Notes: generated by a model from the sequence alone, not told the origin. Shown: positions 1 to 9,363, numbered from the stretch's first letter. The stretch: DNA of 64,000 nucleotides from Primorskyibacter aestuariivivens (GCF_028023675.1 NZ_JAQIOZ010000005.1:1-64000); one strand, 5' to 3'. Numbers and translations: made by a program.

Positions 1-37
1 CCTTGAACTCCGGCGAATGGTTCTTCCGTTTCGACAT
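1..37 (-). CDS. IS3-family transposase OrfA, N-terminal fragment (continues off the window)
   Basis: The twelve visible codons read MSKRKNHSPEFK, the standard opening of the small helix-turn-helix OrfA of IS3-family elements. OrfA normally binds the terminal repeats and is joined to the DDE catalytic OrfB by programmed frameshifting. The ATG at 35-37 follows AAGGAG by seven bases. Whether the gene is complete beyond the window is unknown. Confidence 0.72.
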   Translation of the reverse strand, partial: MSKRKNHSPEFK

Positions 38-117
38 CTCTAATCTCCTTATCGTCGAAGACCAGCAGACAACAAATCGTAGCTTACGTCAGTGTCCGAA
101 TTTCAGGGGGTAGCTCA
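1..117 (-). mobile_element. end of an IS3-family insertion sequence (cut by window edge)
   Basis: Read on the minus strand, the element begins near position 117 with TGAGCTACCCCCTGAAATTC, continuing CGGACA to position 93. This is a TG-starting terminal repeat of the IS3 type. About 45 bases of leader follow, then a Shine-Dalgarno (AAGGAG at 45-50) and the start of the transposase reading frame at 37. Only this left end lies in the window, so the second terminal repeat and the target duplication cannot be checked. Confidence 0.75.
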
Positions 118-435
118 TTTCGCAAGTGCGGCGAAAATCCTGTAGGGATGGTTCCGCCATAGCAAGACTTTGCTGAGTTGATTTGAGCAACGGCAAGATG
201 CGGTCGTGTGTCCGGCCTGCTTGTCCGACACAGGCGGCCGCTGGCCCTGACGGTTTGCACAACCGCTGAGTCACGCTGAGCAGTTATCGGGCGGCAAAAT
301 GACTTGGCAGCTGGGACGATTGGCCGACTAGGGTGAGCTGCACTGCAGTATCGACCATATCTGCTTAATGTCCGGTATGGGCCGTGGCTGCAACGGCTCA
401 GGAAAGTCGGAAACAGCTTCCATAACGTGAGCATG
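118..435. other. gene-free stretch beside the insertion sequence
   Basis: About 320 bases between the IS end and the ankyrin gene. Open frames here are short, lack ribosome binding sites and have no recognisable protein features. It may contain decayed sequence disturbed by the insertion. I see no RNA gene or clear terminator. Confidence 0.5.
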
Positions 436-1110
436 TCAATCCTTTCTTCTGAGCCGCTCAGCCATTTCGGTGAAGCCACGCGCCTCGGCATGTTCAAGCG
501 GCGTGACGCCATCGCGGTCGGCCAGAGACCGGTCGGCGCCGGCGGACAGAAGCGCGTCGAGCACCGCCTGGTGATCTGGGCCACCATCGCCCAGAACGAC
601 GGCTTCCATAACGGCGGTCCAGTGCAGGTTGTTGATGTGGTCGAGCGGCGCGCCAGCGTCGATGAGGCGCCGCACGACCTCGACATGCCCCAGATGGGCC
701 GCGGCGATCAGCGCGGTGCCGAGATAGGGACTCGTCACGAGGCCCGGATCGTTCCCCAACTCGATGGCGAGCGACATCAGATCGGGATCATCCGCCACGG
801 CGGCGATCGTCACCACATCATAGGCCCGGTGTTCGAGCGCGTTCATGTCGGCTCCGGCCTCGGCGAGGGCGCGTAGCGCCTCGTCCTCGGAGGCGAAGGC
901 CGCGACATGAGCAGGCGTCCGGCCTCTGGAGTCGCGGGCATCCACGTCAGCGCCTTGCGCAACCAACCGGGCGACCTCGTCGACATCGCCCTCATGGGCG
1001 GCCCGGAAGAGGCCTTCATATGCCGCAACTTCGCTCCGCGAGGGGGCGGTTTGCGCCATGACCGGACCGGCAAGACCGATGAGCAGGGCAATAAGGGAAA
1101 AACGTCGCAT
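436..1110 (-). CDS. exported ankyrin-repeat protein
   Basis: 224 residues. A signal peptide (about residues 1-20: basic MRRF, a hydrophobic run, then AQTA) is followed by four to five ankyrin repeats covering most of the rest. Typical repeat phrases are DARDSRGRTPAHVAA and DRDGVTPLEHA. Ankyrin repeats bind other proteins, and the partner here is unknown. The frame is open upstream to 1179, but the ATG at 1110 begins the signal peptide and has an upstream GAAAGG, so I prefer it. It lies 65 bases downstream of the GlcG-like gene on the same strand and may share its transcript. Confidence 0.82.
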   Translation of the reverse strand: MRRFSLIALLIGLAGPVMAQTAPSRSEVAAYEGLFRAAHEGDVDEVARLVAQGADVDARDSRGRTPAHVAAFASEDEALRALAEAGADMNALEHRAYDVVTIAAVADDPDLMSLAIELGNDPGLVTSPYLGTALIAAAHLGHVEVVRRLIDAGAPLDHINNLHWTAVMEAVVLGDGGPDHQAVLDALLSAGADRSLADRDGVTPLEHAEARGFTEMAERLRRKD

Positions 1111-1175
1111 GGTTTCGCCTTTCTCAGGCTGTTCAAGAGGGCGGGGCCGCGCCTCTCGTGCGGCCCCCGTTTGTT

Positions 1176-1658
1176 TCATTCAGCACCGATCGCGTCGAGA
1201 CCGACACGGGCGCAATCCGCGTCGATCGCACCTGACGGTGCCCCGCCGACGCCGATGCCGCCCACCAGCGCGCCACCGATCCGGATCGGAAGGCCGCCGG
1301 CCTGGATCACGAGACGCGGGTCCATGTCGCGCAGGCCGTTGTTTGCCGTGTTGCCGGAAATAAATTCGGCAAGCCCGGCAGTGTCCCGACCGAGACCGGC
1401 CGAGGTGAAAGCCTTTCCGGTCGCGCTGGACGCCGTATGCGGGCCGGAATTGTCGGCCTTCAGAAGCACCTTGGTGTTGCCGTCGCGGGCAACGATTGCG
1501 ACGCTGACGTTGTGGCCTTCAGCGGCACAGGCCGCGAGGGCCGCATTCGCGGCGTCGCTCGTCATGGCGAGCGGCAGATAGGGGCTGGTGGGCAGGTCCT
1601 GCGCCTGCGCCGCCACGGGAGCGGCGAGGGCGGCGAGAAGAGCGGTTGTTCTGAGCAT
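1176..1658 (-). CDS. GlcG/HbpS-like (DUF336) exported protein
   Basis: 160 residues with a signal peptide (about 1-19, MLRTTALLAALAAPVAAQAQ). The mature part fits the GlcG/HbpS fold: an AAxAACAAEGHNVSVAIVARDG segment near 37-60, a central LVIQAGGLPI stretch, and a glycine-rich GGALVGGIGVGG near 128-139. Members bind haem or small cofactors, or sit in glycolate-type operons. The ligand of this one cannot be told from sequence. A good GGAGAA ribosome site precedes the ATG. The neighbouring two-component genes upstream could control it, but nothing in the sequence proves this. Confidence 0.8.
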   Translation of the reverse strand: MLRTTALLAALAAPVAAQAQDLPTSPYLPLAMTSDAANAALAACAAEGHNVSVAIVARDGNTKVLLKADNSGPHTASSATGKAFTSAGLGRDTAGLAEFISGNTANNGLRDMDPRLVIQAGGLPIRIGGALVGGIGVGGAPSGAIDADCARVGLDAIGAE

Positions 1659-1747
1659 GTCGGTTCTCCTTTGTGGGTGACTGGGAGATACCTACGCCAT
1701 GGCGGGACCCCGCCCCATTCGTAGGCCGGCCTGACATTTCCGTAGAA

Positions 1748-2356
1748 CTACGGAGCGCTCTCGGCCTCGATCCAGAGACGCGTCATCTCAGCTGCGGAGG
1801 TCGTGCCGAGCTTGGCTCCGATCGCCGCACGATGGCTTTCCACCGTCCGGGGCGAGACATCCAGTGCTCCGGCGATTTCGCGGGTTGCGAAGCCGCGTGC
1901 CACGAGCGACAGCACTTCCCGTTCGCGTGGCGTCAGACCGGCCAGAAGTTCCAGTGTTTCCCGGCGCTCCGCGGCGGCTTCGGCGGCGCGCCCCAATGCC
2001 GCCTGTCCCTTCTGAATGGCGTCGATGAGATCCTGTTCGTCCACCGGTTTCGAGAGAAAGTCGATGGCGCCGTTGCGGAACGCCTTGCGGCAGGCCTCGA
2101 TATCGCCGTGCCCGGAAATCACGACGGTCGGCCAGTCCACGCCGCTTGCAGTCAGTCGTTCCTGCAACTTCAGCCCCGAAATCGCCGGCATCCGGATATC
2201 AAGGATCAGGCAGCCCGGTTCGAGCTTTGGCAGAGCCGACAGGAAGTCCTCGGGACCGGCGAAGGCCCTGACATCGATCCCCACGGTCGAGAGAAGCAGC
2301 GAGAGCGCATCCCGGACCGCCGCATCGTCGTCGACGAGATAGACCGGCGCGGTCAT
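1748..2356 (-). CDS. FixJ/NarL-type two-component response regulator
   Basis: 202 residues. The N-terminal receiver (about 1-120) has the acidic pair at D9-D11, the phospho-acceptor Asp53 in LILDIRMP, a switch Ser in VISGHG and a conserved Lys in LSKPVD. A linker leads to a LuxR-type helix-turn-helix (about 137-185, LTPREREVL ... SPRTVESH). The start overlaps the stop of the kinase gene by 4 bases (ATGA), so the two are translationally coupled partners. The target genes are unknown; the adjacent GlcG-like and ankyrin genes are the nearest candidates. Confidence 0.92.
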   Translation of the reverse strand: MTAPVYLVDDDAAVRDALSLLLSTVGIDVRAFAGPEDFLSALPKLEPGCLILDIRMPAISGLKLQERLTASGVDWPTVVISGHGDIEACRKAFRNGAIDFLSKPVDEQDLIDAIQKGQAALGRAAEAAAERRETLELLAGLTPREREVLSLVARGFATREIAGALDVSPRTVESHRAAIGAKLGTTSAAEMTRLWIEAESAP

Positions 2357-3906
2357 TCCGCGGCCTCCCCGGCGGCGCTGGCCAGAGGCAAGCTGATCCG
2401 GAACCGGGCGCCCTCGCGGGTCTCGACCAATGTCAGATCGCCGCCAGCCCTTTCGACCAGACGATGACTGAGCGCGAGGCCGAGCCCCGTTCCGCTTTCC
2501 CGTGTCGTCACGAATGGCGTGAACAGCCGATCCCGCACATCCGGCCGGATGCCGGGTCCGGTGTCGCTCACGTCGATCACTACCATCGCGCCATCATGCG
2601 ACGCTTCAACCACAACCTCGCGCGCGCCCGGGTCCGCGCTCTCTGCCACCGCGTCCACCGCGTTTCGCATCAGGTTGAACAGAACCTGCTCCAGTTCCAC
2701 CCGGTCGCCTTCTACCGTCAGAGGCGTCGGCGGCAGCGTCAGGGTCAGCCGCGCGCCAAGCTCGCGGGCCTGTCCGGCCAGAAGGGTTTCCGCGACGTGG
2801 ATGCAGTCCCTGACATCGACGGGTTCGGCATGACGCTCCCGTGGGCGCGTCCAGGTCCGTAGGCGCTCGAGGATCGCTCCTGCCCGCCGAGTTTGCCCGA
2901 TAACCTTTTCGAGAACGTCCGCCACGCGCTCTGTGTCGCCCCGCGCGGCCAGGCGCCGGGCCGCCTGCGCCTGCGCCAGGATCGCCGTCAGTGGCTGGGT
3001 CAGTTCATGCGCCATGCCGCTGGCCATCTCGCCGAGCGCGTTCACCCGGGATGCGTGGCTGAGACGGGTCTCAAGTCCGCTCAATTCGGCGCGCGCTTCT
3101 GCGGCGCGGACCTTGGCGCGTTGCCGACCTATCACGCGCATGGCCGCGGCGGCCAATACGATCACAGCCAAGACAAGGGCCACCCGACCCGGAGGCAGAA
3201 TGTCCGCAACCGTCATGCGGATCGCCGTCTTGAATTCAAGCGGCTGCGTGCCACTCGACAGAGCGCGGGTAAACTGTGGTGTACGCGAGTCTTCCTTGAC
3301 ACCAATCAATGGAGTGCCGTCAGGAAGCGCCAGCCAGCGCGTCGCCTCTGCCCGCATCCAATAGTCGGAATCTCCATCGAGCAGCGCCGCAGCGTCGATC
3401 ACAAGCGCGAGCCCGTAGCGCGCCGCATCGGAATTCGGGCTTCGTTTGACGATCAGGTAGGCCGGACGGTCGGAGGGATAGCGTTTCAGCACCGGGGCAC
3501 CGGCCGAGCGTTCTGCAGCGTCGCGGATGAGTTCACGGAGATCGGCTTCGCGGATACCGATCTCCAGCACGCCGTCCTCCCCGTCCAGCGGAATGAGGAA
3601 AATACCGATGATCCGGGGGTAGAACCGCATGACCGCGCCAGCAACCTCGTGGAAGAGATCCGGGCGCTGCTCCGCACCAGCAACCGCAATAGCCGACAGG
3701 GCCGTCAAATGCGCATCATGTTGGTCGACGCGTTGCGAGGCGACCGCATGAAGGCGATCGCTCTGCGCCGTCAGGTCGGCCAGCCGCGCGTTGCGCTCAA
3801 GACCGGCGAGGAGCCCAAGCGCAAGCACGCAAACGAGCGGCCAGACAATCCCCGGAGCAAGGGATCGGCGAAGGATGTCTCGTGCTCTTGGCGTTCTCTC
3901 TGACAC
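2353..3906 (-). CDS. membrane sensor histidine kinase (FixL/DctS-like catalytic half)
   Basis: 517 residues. Two membrane segments (about 18-36 and 241-258) flank a periplasmic sensing region of some 200 residues with no obvious PAS signature. A short coiled coil (about 262-285) leads to the H-box with His300 in GMAHELTQPL. N-box (NLMRNAVDA), G1 (DTGPGI) and G2 (GTGLGLAL) ATP-binding motifs are intact. The HELxQPL form of the H-box is typical of kinases paired with FixJ-type regulators, which fits the overlapping regulator gene downstream. The signal is unknown. Confidence 0.9.
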   Translation of the reverse strand: MSERTPRARDILRRSLAPGIVWPLVCVLALGLLAGLERNARLADLTAQSDRLHAVASQRVDQHDAHLTALSAIAVAGAEQRPDLFHEVAGAVMRFYPRIIGIFLIPLDGEDGVLEIGIREADLRELIRDAAERSAGAPVLKRYPSDRPAYLIVKRSPNSDAARYGLALVIDAAALLDGDSDYWMRAEATRWLALPDGTPLIGVKEDSRTPQFTRALSSGTQPLEFKTAIRMTVADILPPGRVALVLAVIVLAAAAMRVIGRQRAKVRAAEARAELSGLETRLSHASRVNALGEMASGMAHELTQPLTAILAQAQAARRLAARGDTERVADVLEKVIGQTRRAGAILERLRTWTRPRERHAEPVDVRDCIHVAETLLAGQARELGARLTLTLPPTPLTVEGDRVELEQVLFNLMRNAVDAVAESADPGAREVVVEASHDGAMVVIDVSDTGPGIRPDVRDRLFTPFVTTRESGTGLGLALSHRLVERAGGDLTLVETREGARFRISLPLASAAGEAAE

Positions 3907-4537
3907 GTGTGCGGTTCCGCTGCGAGGGATGCCTCTTCAGGCATCGCGAATTCGAGACAATCATAACTACCGGGCGCTGTTTTGAAATCCGTAGGATTAC
4001 AGAGCTGGAGCGATTAGCAAATCTGGATCGTACCCATATGAATGTCCGGAAAGCGGTTTGCGGCCGCATTATCTCGACCAGGTGCCAAACTGCAGGAAAG
4101 GGCCGTCGACGTCACGACGCTGGACGTCGGGAGGAACCACGGCCTTGAGGTTGACCAACCAGCTTGTTCCGATCAGGCCACAGGCACGCCTGACTTGATG
4201 CGCGTGTCGGACGACGAACAATCCGGCTGTTCGTGGATTGCAGCGCACGGCACAGGGGCTAGATCAACGTGCAAAGCGCGTCTGGCAACGTAACCTCACG
4301 GGATCGGCGCAGACAACCGATCCAGCTTTTCGGGGCCTGCGAAATGCCCTTACACGCGACGTCGCTCTTGCGCTCGGGTCTCCACCCGGCAAGGGTTCTC
4401 ACCTGAGCGCCTTCGGTCGGGAAAAGCGTGTTCGAAGTATTCATACCTTGTACCGTGAGCTGACTTCTGATCGAGGTTCCCGTCCGCCGTTGAGAAATGA
4501 AGGTCAGCCATCAGCCCGTTTGAAAAGGACCCCTTTG
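3907..4537. other. 630-base stretch without a convincing gene
   Basis: It lies between the start of the kinase gene (minus) and the cupin gene (plus), so it should carry both promoters. Several frames are open, one running in frame into the cupin from 4238, but their translations are low in hydrophobic core and rich in Arg, Ser and Gly, and they lack ribosome sites. I treat them as non-coding. Base composition looks slightly less GC-rich than in the flanking genes. No RNA gene is evident. Confidence 0.4.
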
Positions 4538-5215
4538 ATGAAATTCAACGCAGATTTTGAAAAACGTGCCGCTGTACATTCGGAACGGGAACCATGGATT
4601 CCTTCACCGATGCCTGGCGTTGAGCGCCGCATGCTGGACCGTATTGGTGACGAAGTGGCACGTGCCACAAGCATCGTGCGCTACGCGCCGGGCAGTGCCT
4701 TCTCGGCTCATACTCATACCGGCGGCGAAGAGTACCTTGTGCTCGACGGTGTGTTTCAGGATGAGCACGGAGATTTCCCGGTTGGCACCTATGTCCGCAA
4801 TCCGCCGACATCCTCACACACGCCAAGCTCTGCGCCTGGCGCGACGATCTTTGTAAAACTCTGGCAGTTCGATATGAACGATCGTCGGCAGGTCACCATT
4901 GACACCACATCGCTGGACCCCAAGCCGCTGCGCGACGGCGTCTCGGAGATTGCGCTCTTCGAAGATTCGCGCGAGCGCGTGCGGATCGAACTGTGGGACG
5001 CCGAAACCCATGTGGTCGATCCCGATCACGACGGATTTGAAGCTCTGGTCATCGAAGGTAGCTTTGTCGAGGGGGGAGAATGTTTCGAAAAACATGCGTG
5101 GTTACGCTTGCCGCCGGGTATGGCACTCGATGCCGTGGCAGGAGCAGAGGGTGCGCGCCTTTGGGTGAAGTCCGGACATCTCGCCGAACCGCCCACCGCG
5201 CCCGACATAAGTTAG
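4538..5215 (+). CDS. ChrR-like cupin protein (two cupin halves)
   Basis: 225 residues. The first cupin half carries SAHTHTGGEEYLVLDGVF (about 48-65), matching the metal-binding HxH-x(n)-E motif of the ChrR cupin domain. A second, more degenerate half follows (EALVIEGSF). ChrR C-terminal domains bind zinc, but here the anti-sigma N-terminal domain is absent, so this is a stand-alone cupin, possibly an enzyme or oxidant sensor. The start is chosen at 4538 because AAAAGGA lies 9 bases upstream. The frame is open further upstream without features. Confidence 0.8.
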   Translation: MKFNADFEKRAAVHSEREPWIPSPMPGVERRMLDRIGDEVARATSIVRYAPGSAFSAHTHTGGEEYLVLDGVFQDEHGDFPVGTYVRNPPTSSHTPSSAPGATIFVKLWQFDMNDRRQVTIDTTSLDPKPLRDGVSEIALFEDSRERVRIELWDAETHVVDPDHDGFEALVIEGSFVEGGECFEKHAWLRLPPGMALDAVAGAEGARLWVKSGHLAEPPTAPDIS

Positions 5216-5426
5216 GCAAATGGCCAAACCGCTTGCAATCGTTGCCGGGGACGGACCGGGTCTGACGCAGGCCGGGCTGCAGCATGGCGGTCATGTCCTG
5301 GCGATCGGATTTTGGCCGGTCGGACTGGGCCGAATGATGCGGAATCCGGCCTGACCATGCTCCCCTGGCATGGCAAAGGGCACCCGCTCTCAGCGGTCTG
5401 CAGCGGCGGCGAAACGCGCCGCCCGG

Positions 5427-6392
5427 TCACATCGCACCATCATAGGTCCGTTCGGTCAGCGGAGTCTCTGCAATCGCCCGTTTCAAACGGTCGATCATCA
5501 GCGCCTCGGCCCTGTTCAGCCGTTTGCCGGAATTGGTGACAAGAAACACATCCACCTCGGGCGGGTCTTCATAGGGCGGCAACCGCCAGAGCAGCCCGTT
5601 GTCGACATCCCGTTCCGTCACATGGATCGGGAGCGAGCCGATACCCATCCCGCACTGGATCATGCGCCGCACTTCCTCAAGCTGGGACGACCGGCCCACA
5701 ATGTCGTAGTCCAGCCCCCATTTGCTGCGCAGCAGCGCCACGGGGCGCAGCGCATCGTTGATATCCTCGGTGTCAAAGGACACGGCAGGAAAGTCCCGCA
5801 AATCCGCCATGCTCAGGTCGTCACGTCCATAAAGCGGATGCGATGGGCCGCAATAAAAGCCGAAATATTCGCGGTACATGAGATCATAGTCCACATCCGG
5901 GAATTTCCGGTTCACCAGACAGATGCCGAAACTTGCGCGCCGTTCGCGCACGGCCTGCACAACCTTGACGCTGGTGTCGATGCGGATGCGGACACGTATC
6001 TTGGGGTGGGTCCGGCTGATCGCGGTCAGTTGCTGGTCAAAGAGCGGCGTCACCACATGGCTGGCCAGCGCGATGTTGATCTCTCCCGAAATCTCAGCCG
6101 CGGATTCGCGCACCGCATCGGGAAGCCGCCCGACCCCGCCGAACATGTCGCTGCATTCCGCATAAAGCCTGCGCCCCGCCGCCGTGAGCCGGAACATCCC
6201 ATGTCCCCGGTCCACCAGACGGCAACCCAGTTCCGTCTCCAACCGCTTGAGCGCGAGACTGACCGAGGGCTGGCCCCGCAACAACCTGTGCGCGGCCAGC
6301 GTAATGCTTTGTTCCTCGGCAATCACAAGGAAGGTGCGCAGCAGGTTCCAGTCGAGCTGAAAGACGAATTTGGTATCGGTATCGACAGACAT
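5427..6392 (-). CDS. LysR-family transcriptional regulator of the divergent ABC/amine operon
   Basis: About 321 residues. The N-terminal winged helix-turn-helix lies at roughly 14-73 (LRTFLVIAEEQSITLAAHRL ... QPSVSLALKRLE), followed by the two-lobed periplasmic-binding-like effector domain. The ATG at 6392 is preferred over an upstream TTG in the same frame. The gene is divergent from the ABC transporter and amine-catabolism operon starting at 6481, the usual arrangement for a LysR activator of its neighbour. The shared upstream region of under 90 bases contains an inverted repeat. Confidence 0.9.
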   Translation of the reverse strand: MSVDTDTKFVFQLDWNLLRTFLVIAEEQSITLAAHRLLRGQPSVSLALKRLETELGCRLVDRGHGMFRLTAAGRRLYAECSDMFGGVGRLPDAVRESAAEISGEINIALASHVVTPLFDQQLTAISRTHPKIRVRIRIDTSVKVVQAVRERRASFGICLVNRKFPDVDYDLMYREYFGFYCGPSHPLYGRDDLSMADLRDFPAVSFDTEDINDALRPVALLRSKWGLDYDIVGRSSQLEEVRRMIQCGMGIGSLPIHVTERDVDNGLLWRLPPYEDPPEVDVFLVTNSGKRLNRAEALMIDRLKRAIAETPLTERTYDGAM

Positions 6393-6393
6393 T

Positions 6394-6415
6394 AATGAAA
6401 TCAATCCAGTTCATT
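6394..6415. promoter_or_regulatory. inverted repeat, candidate LysR operator
   Basis: AATGAA at 6394-6399 and TTCATT at 6410-6415 form 6-base inverted arms separated by 10 bases, just upstream of the LysR start and between it and the divergent operon. Position and symmetry fit a LysR-family recognition site. This is inference only. Confidence 0.35.
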
Positions 6416-6480
6416 TAACCTATCAATTTCTCCAATCCGCCCTCCACATGCAATGCTTTTCCCAACAAGGGGGATTCCTG

Positions 6481-7353
6481 TTGCCGGATCAGAGCCATTC
6501 GATCGACCGCCGCCCGTGGCTGCTTTTGTCACCTGCGCTGGTGTTCATCACCGTGCTGGTGGTGATCCCGATGGCGTTCATCCTCGTCTATTCCTTTTAC
6601 GAAAATATCGACCTGGCCGTCGATGTGCCCGCCTTCCAGTTCGGCAACTGGATGGAACTGTTGACCGACGGCTATTACCACACGGCGATCTGGAAGACCC
6701 TGCGCCTGTCGGTGATCGTCACGGTGCTGGCGGCGGTGCTGGGTTACATCCCGGCCTATGTGATCGCGATGACCCGCTACCGTCACAAATGGCTGCTTTT
6801 GCTGCTCTTGATCCTGCCCTTCTGGATCAGCTTCATCATCCGCACGCTGAGCTGGATCCACATTTTCGGCAATCAGGGCGCGCTGAACGGGTTGATGAAC
6901 CTGCTGGGGCTGGGCGATCTGCAGGTGCAGCTGATGTATACCGAATTCACGGTGATCGTGGGCTTTATCCACGTCTTCCTGCCCTACATGATCCTCAACG
7001 TCTATGTCAGCCTCGAAGGCATCGACCGCAACCTCGAGCCCGCCGCGCGCACGCTGGGGGCAACCCCGTGGCAGGCCTTTCGCGAGGTCACGCTGCCGCT
7101 GTCGCTGCCCGGTCTGGCGGCCGGATCACTGCTGGTTTTCGTGCTCACCGGGGGCAGCTATGTGACCCCGCTGATCCTTGGCGGACCCAGCGATTTCCTG
7201 TTCGGCAATCTGGTCTATGACGCCGTGGTGACCGAGTTGAACTGGCCCATGGGCGCGACGCTGTCCTTTGCGCTGCTGATCCTGTTGGGCTCTGTCGTGA
7301 TCCTTTACAGCCGGTTGATGGGCATGAACCAGCTGGCCAAGGCATTCGGATAG
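6481..7353 (+). CDS. ABC transporter permease, spermidine/putrescine (PotB) type
   Basis: 290 residues with about six membrane helices and the permease coupling loop EPAARTLGATPWQAFREVTLP near residue 190, the EAA motif that docks with the ATPase. I start it at the TTG at 6481, because AAGGGGG lies about 7 bases upstream and the protein then begins like other PotB proteins. An ATG at 6448 is in frame but has no ribosome site. It is the first gene of an operon running to 15374. With the next three genes it forms a complete importer for polyamine-like cations. Confidence 0.88.
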   Translation: MPDQSHSIDRRPWLLLSPALVFITVLVVIPMAFILVYSFYENIDLAVDVPAFQFGNWMELLTDGYYHTAIWKTLRLSVIVTVLAAVLGYIPAYVIAMTRYRHKWLLLLLLILPFWISFIIRTLSWIHIFGNQGALNGLMNLLGLGDLQVQLMYTEFTVIVGFIHVFLPYMILNVYVSLEGIDRNLEPAARTLGATPWQAFREVTLPLSLPGLAAGSLLVFVLTGGSYVTPLILGGPSDFLFGNLVYDAVVTELNWPMGATLSFALLILLGSVVILYSRLMGMNQLAKAFG

Positions 7354-7362
7354 GGGCGCGCC

Positions 7363-8154
7363 ATGTCATCACGTGTCTGGAGATTGCTGAAAACCTATAC
7401 CGTTCTGGTCTATGGCTTCATGTTCGCACCCATCGTCGTGGTGCTGATCCTGGCCTTCAACAATTCGCAATTCGGCGGATTTCCCATCGAAGGCTTTTCG
7501 CTGCGCTGGTTCTATGAACTGGCCGAGAACGAGGCGATCATCCGCGCGCTGCGCACCTCGGTCACGCTGGGGATGTTGACGGCGCTGATCGCCACGACGT
7601 TGGGCGTGTTGGCCAGCATGGCGCTGGTGCGCTACCAGTTCCGCGGCAAGCAATGGATCACCACCTTCCTGATCTCTCCGGTGCTGGTGCCGGAAACGGT
7701 GCTGGCGGTGGGGCTGCTGATCTTTTTGCGCTGGCTGCATATGCCGCGCAGTTTCGGCCTGCTGCTGATCGGGCATTCGATCATTGCCCTGCCCTTTGTC
7801 GTGCTGGTGGTGCAGGCGCGGCTGATCGGTATTCGCCGCGACTACGAGGAAGCCGCGCGCTCACTGGGGGCAAGCCCGGTGCAGACCTTTTTCCAGATCA
7901 CCCTGCCGCTTTTGATGCCTGCGGTCTTCGCGGGTGCCCTGTTCGCCTTCACCATCTCCTTTGACAACATCACCGCCACGATCTTCTGGCGGCCCTCGGG
8001 GATGGAGACGGTGCCGACGCAGATCTTTGGCATGCTGCGCAATTCCGTCAGCCCGGAGATCAACGCTCTGGGTTTCGTGATGATCTGCATCACCGTGGGC
8101 CTTCCGCTATTGGCGGGCGGACTGGCCCGGTACTTTTCACGCCGCAAAGTATGA
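7363..8154 (+). CDS. ABC transporter permease, spermidine/putrescine (PotC) type
   Basis: 263 residues, six predicted membrane helices, with the coupling motif YEEAARSLGASPVQTFFQ near residue 165. It is the second permease subunit and follows the PotB-type gene by 9 bases. Pairing of PotB- and PotC-type permeases marks the polyamine/opine/iron importer class. The substrate cannot be fixed from the permease alone; the amine-degrading genes downstream suggest a polyamine or an acetylated derivative. Confidence 0.9.
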   Translation: MSSRVWRLLKTYTVLVYGFMFAPIVVVLILAFNNSQFGGFPIEGFSLRWFYELAENEAIIRALRTSVTLGMLTALIATTLGVLASMALVRYQFRGKQWITTFLISPVLVPETVLAVGLLIFLRWLHMPRSFGLLLIGHSIIALPFVVLVVQARLIGIRRDYEEAARSLGASPVQTFFQITLPLLMPAVFAGALFAFTISFDNITATIFWRPSGMETVPTQIFGMLRNSVSPEINALGFVMICITVGLPLLAGGLARYFSRRKV

Positions 8155-8179
8155 TCAAAAACAACATGGGAGACGACCA

Positions 8180-9349
8180 ATGACCAAGAAATATGACAGC
8201 GTGACGCGCTACGCCCGCCTGCGCGAGGCGGTGGGCAATGGCGATGTGGATCGCCGCACCTTCGTTGGCCTGCTGGGCTCTGCCGGGCTGACCGCCGGGC
8301 TTTCGGGCGGGATCATGTCCACCATGGCCACGCAAGCCCGCGCCATGGGCACCGAGCTGCATTTCGAAGGCTGGGGCGGTGTCGTGTCCGAGGCGCTGCG
8401 CAAGAACGCCTTTGATCCCTATGAGGCCGCCACCGGCAACAAGGTGATCGACGCCACCTTCGGCGGCGAAAACGAGGTGCTGACCAAGGTCAAGGCGGCG
8501 GGCAACACCGATGGCCACAACATCCTGCATAGCTCGGGCATCACCTGGTACAAGCGCTGGGTCGACAACGGCTATCACGTGCAGCTGAATCTCGACAACA
8601 TCCCCAACATGGCCAATGTCATGGAGGCGATGATCGAGCCCTTCCGCAAGATCACCCCCGACGGGCTGTCGGCTGTACCCTATGACTATGGCACCACCGG
8701 CATCGCCTATAACACCGAGCACGTGTCGCATGAAAAGGCCAAGGAGATGGGGGCGAACCTGCTGCTCGATCCCTCGCTCAAGGGCAAGATCGGCGGCTGG
8801 GGCGGCGATTGGGCCAACCGGGCGTGGTATGGCGCGCTGCAATCGGGCCAGGACCCGAACAACATTCAGGACTGGGATGCAGTCTGGGACAAGGCGCGCG
8901 AACATCGCGACCTGGTGCTGAAATACTGGTCCTCCGGCGCGGAACTCATGGACCTTCTGGCCAAGGGCGAGATTTACGTGACCGAAGCATGGTCCGGTCG
9001 CGTCGCCGCGCTTCAGGCACAGGGCCATCCCATCGCCTATATGGACCCGCCCAACGGGCTGGCCTGGATGGAGACCATGTTCGTCATGAAGGGCTCGCCC
9101 ATGGAAGAGGCCGAGGCGCTTTTGAACTTCATGCTCGATCCCGAAACCGCCATCGCGGTGGCCGTCGGCCAGAAATACCCGCCGTCGCTCGACCCGACCA
9201 AGGTGGACATGCCCGCAGAGGTGGCGAACCTGCCCGCCTTTGATCCGACCGGCAAGCTTGAGGGTCTGGTGTTCCGCGATCCAGCGGCCTGGAACCCGCA
9301 TGAGAAGGAACAGGGCAAACAGTGGAACCGCGTGCAAAAAGGCGGTTGA
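8180..9349 (+). CDS. periplasmic polyamine-type substrate-binding protein (PotD/PotF family)
   Basis: 389 residues. The N-terminus has a twin-arginine-like export signal (DRRTFVGLLG, about 25-34, followed by a hydrophobic stretch). The mature protein follows the PotD fold, with an early FEGWGGVVSEAL strand, a VPYDYGTTGIAYN hinge strand and a TEAWSGRVAALQ segment. It delivers substrate to the permease pair encoded upstream. Unusually for a PotD-type protein the export route appears to be Tat. The exact ligand is not readable. Confidence 0.88.
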   Translation: MTKKYDSVTRYARLREAVGNGDVDRRTFVGLLGSAGLTAGLSGGIMSTMATQARAMGTELHFEGWGGVVSEALRKNAFDPYEAATGNKVIDATFGGENEVLTKVKAAGNTDGHNILHSSGITWYKRWVDNGYHVQLNLDNIPNMANVMEAMIEPFRKITPDGLSAVPYDYGTTGIAYNTEHVSHEKAKEMGANLLLDPSLKGKIGGWGGDWANRAWYGALQSGQDPNNIQDWDAVWDKAREHRDLVLKYWSSGAELMDLLAKGEIYVTEAWSGRVAALQAQGHPIAYMDPPNGLAWMETMFVMKGSPMEEAEALLNFMLDPETAIAVAVGQKYPPSLDPTKVDMPAEVANLPAFDPTGKLEGLVFRDPAAWNPHEKEQGKQWNRVQKGG

Positions 9350-9363
9350 CCCTCTCAATCTGG

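Noticed and set aside
4238-4537. N-terminal extension of the cupin protein to 325 residues
   Set aside because: The extra 100 residues have no family match by eye and no ribosome site, while the ATG at 4538 has AAAAGGA in place.
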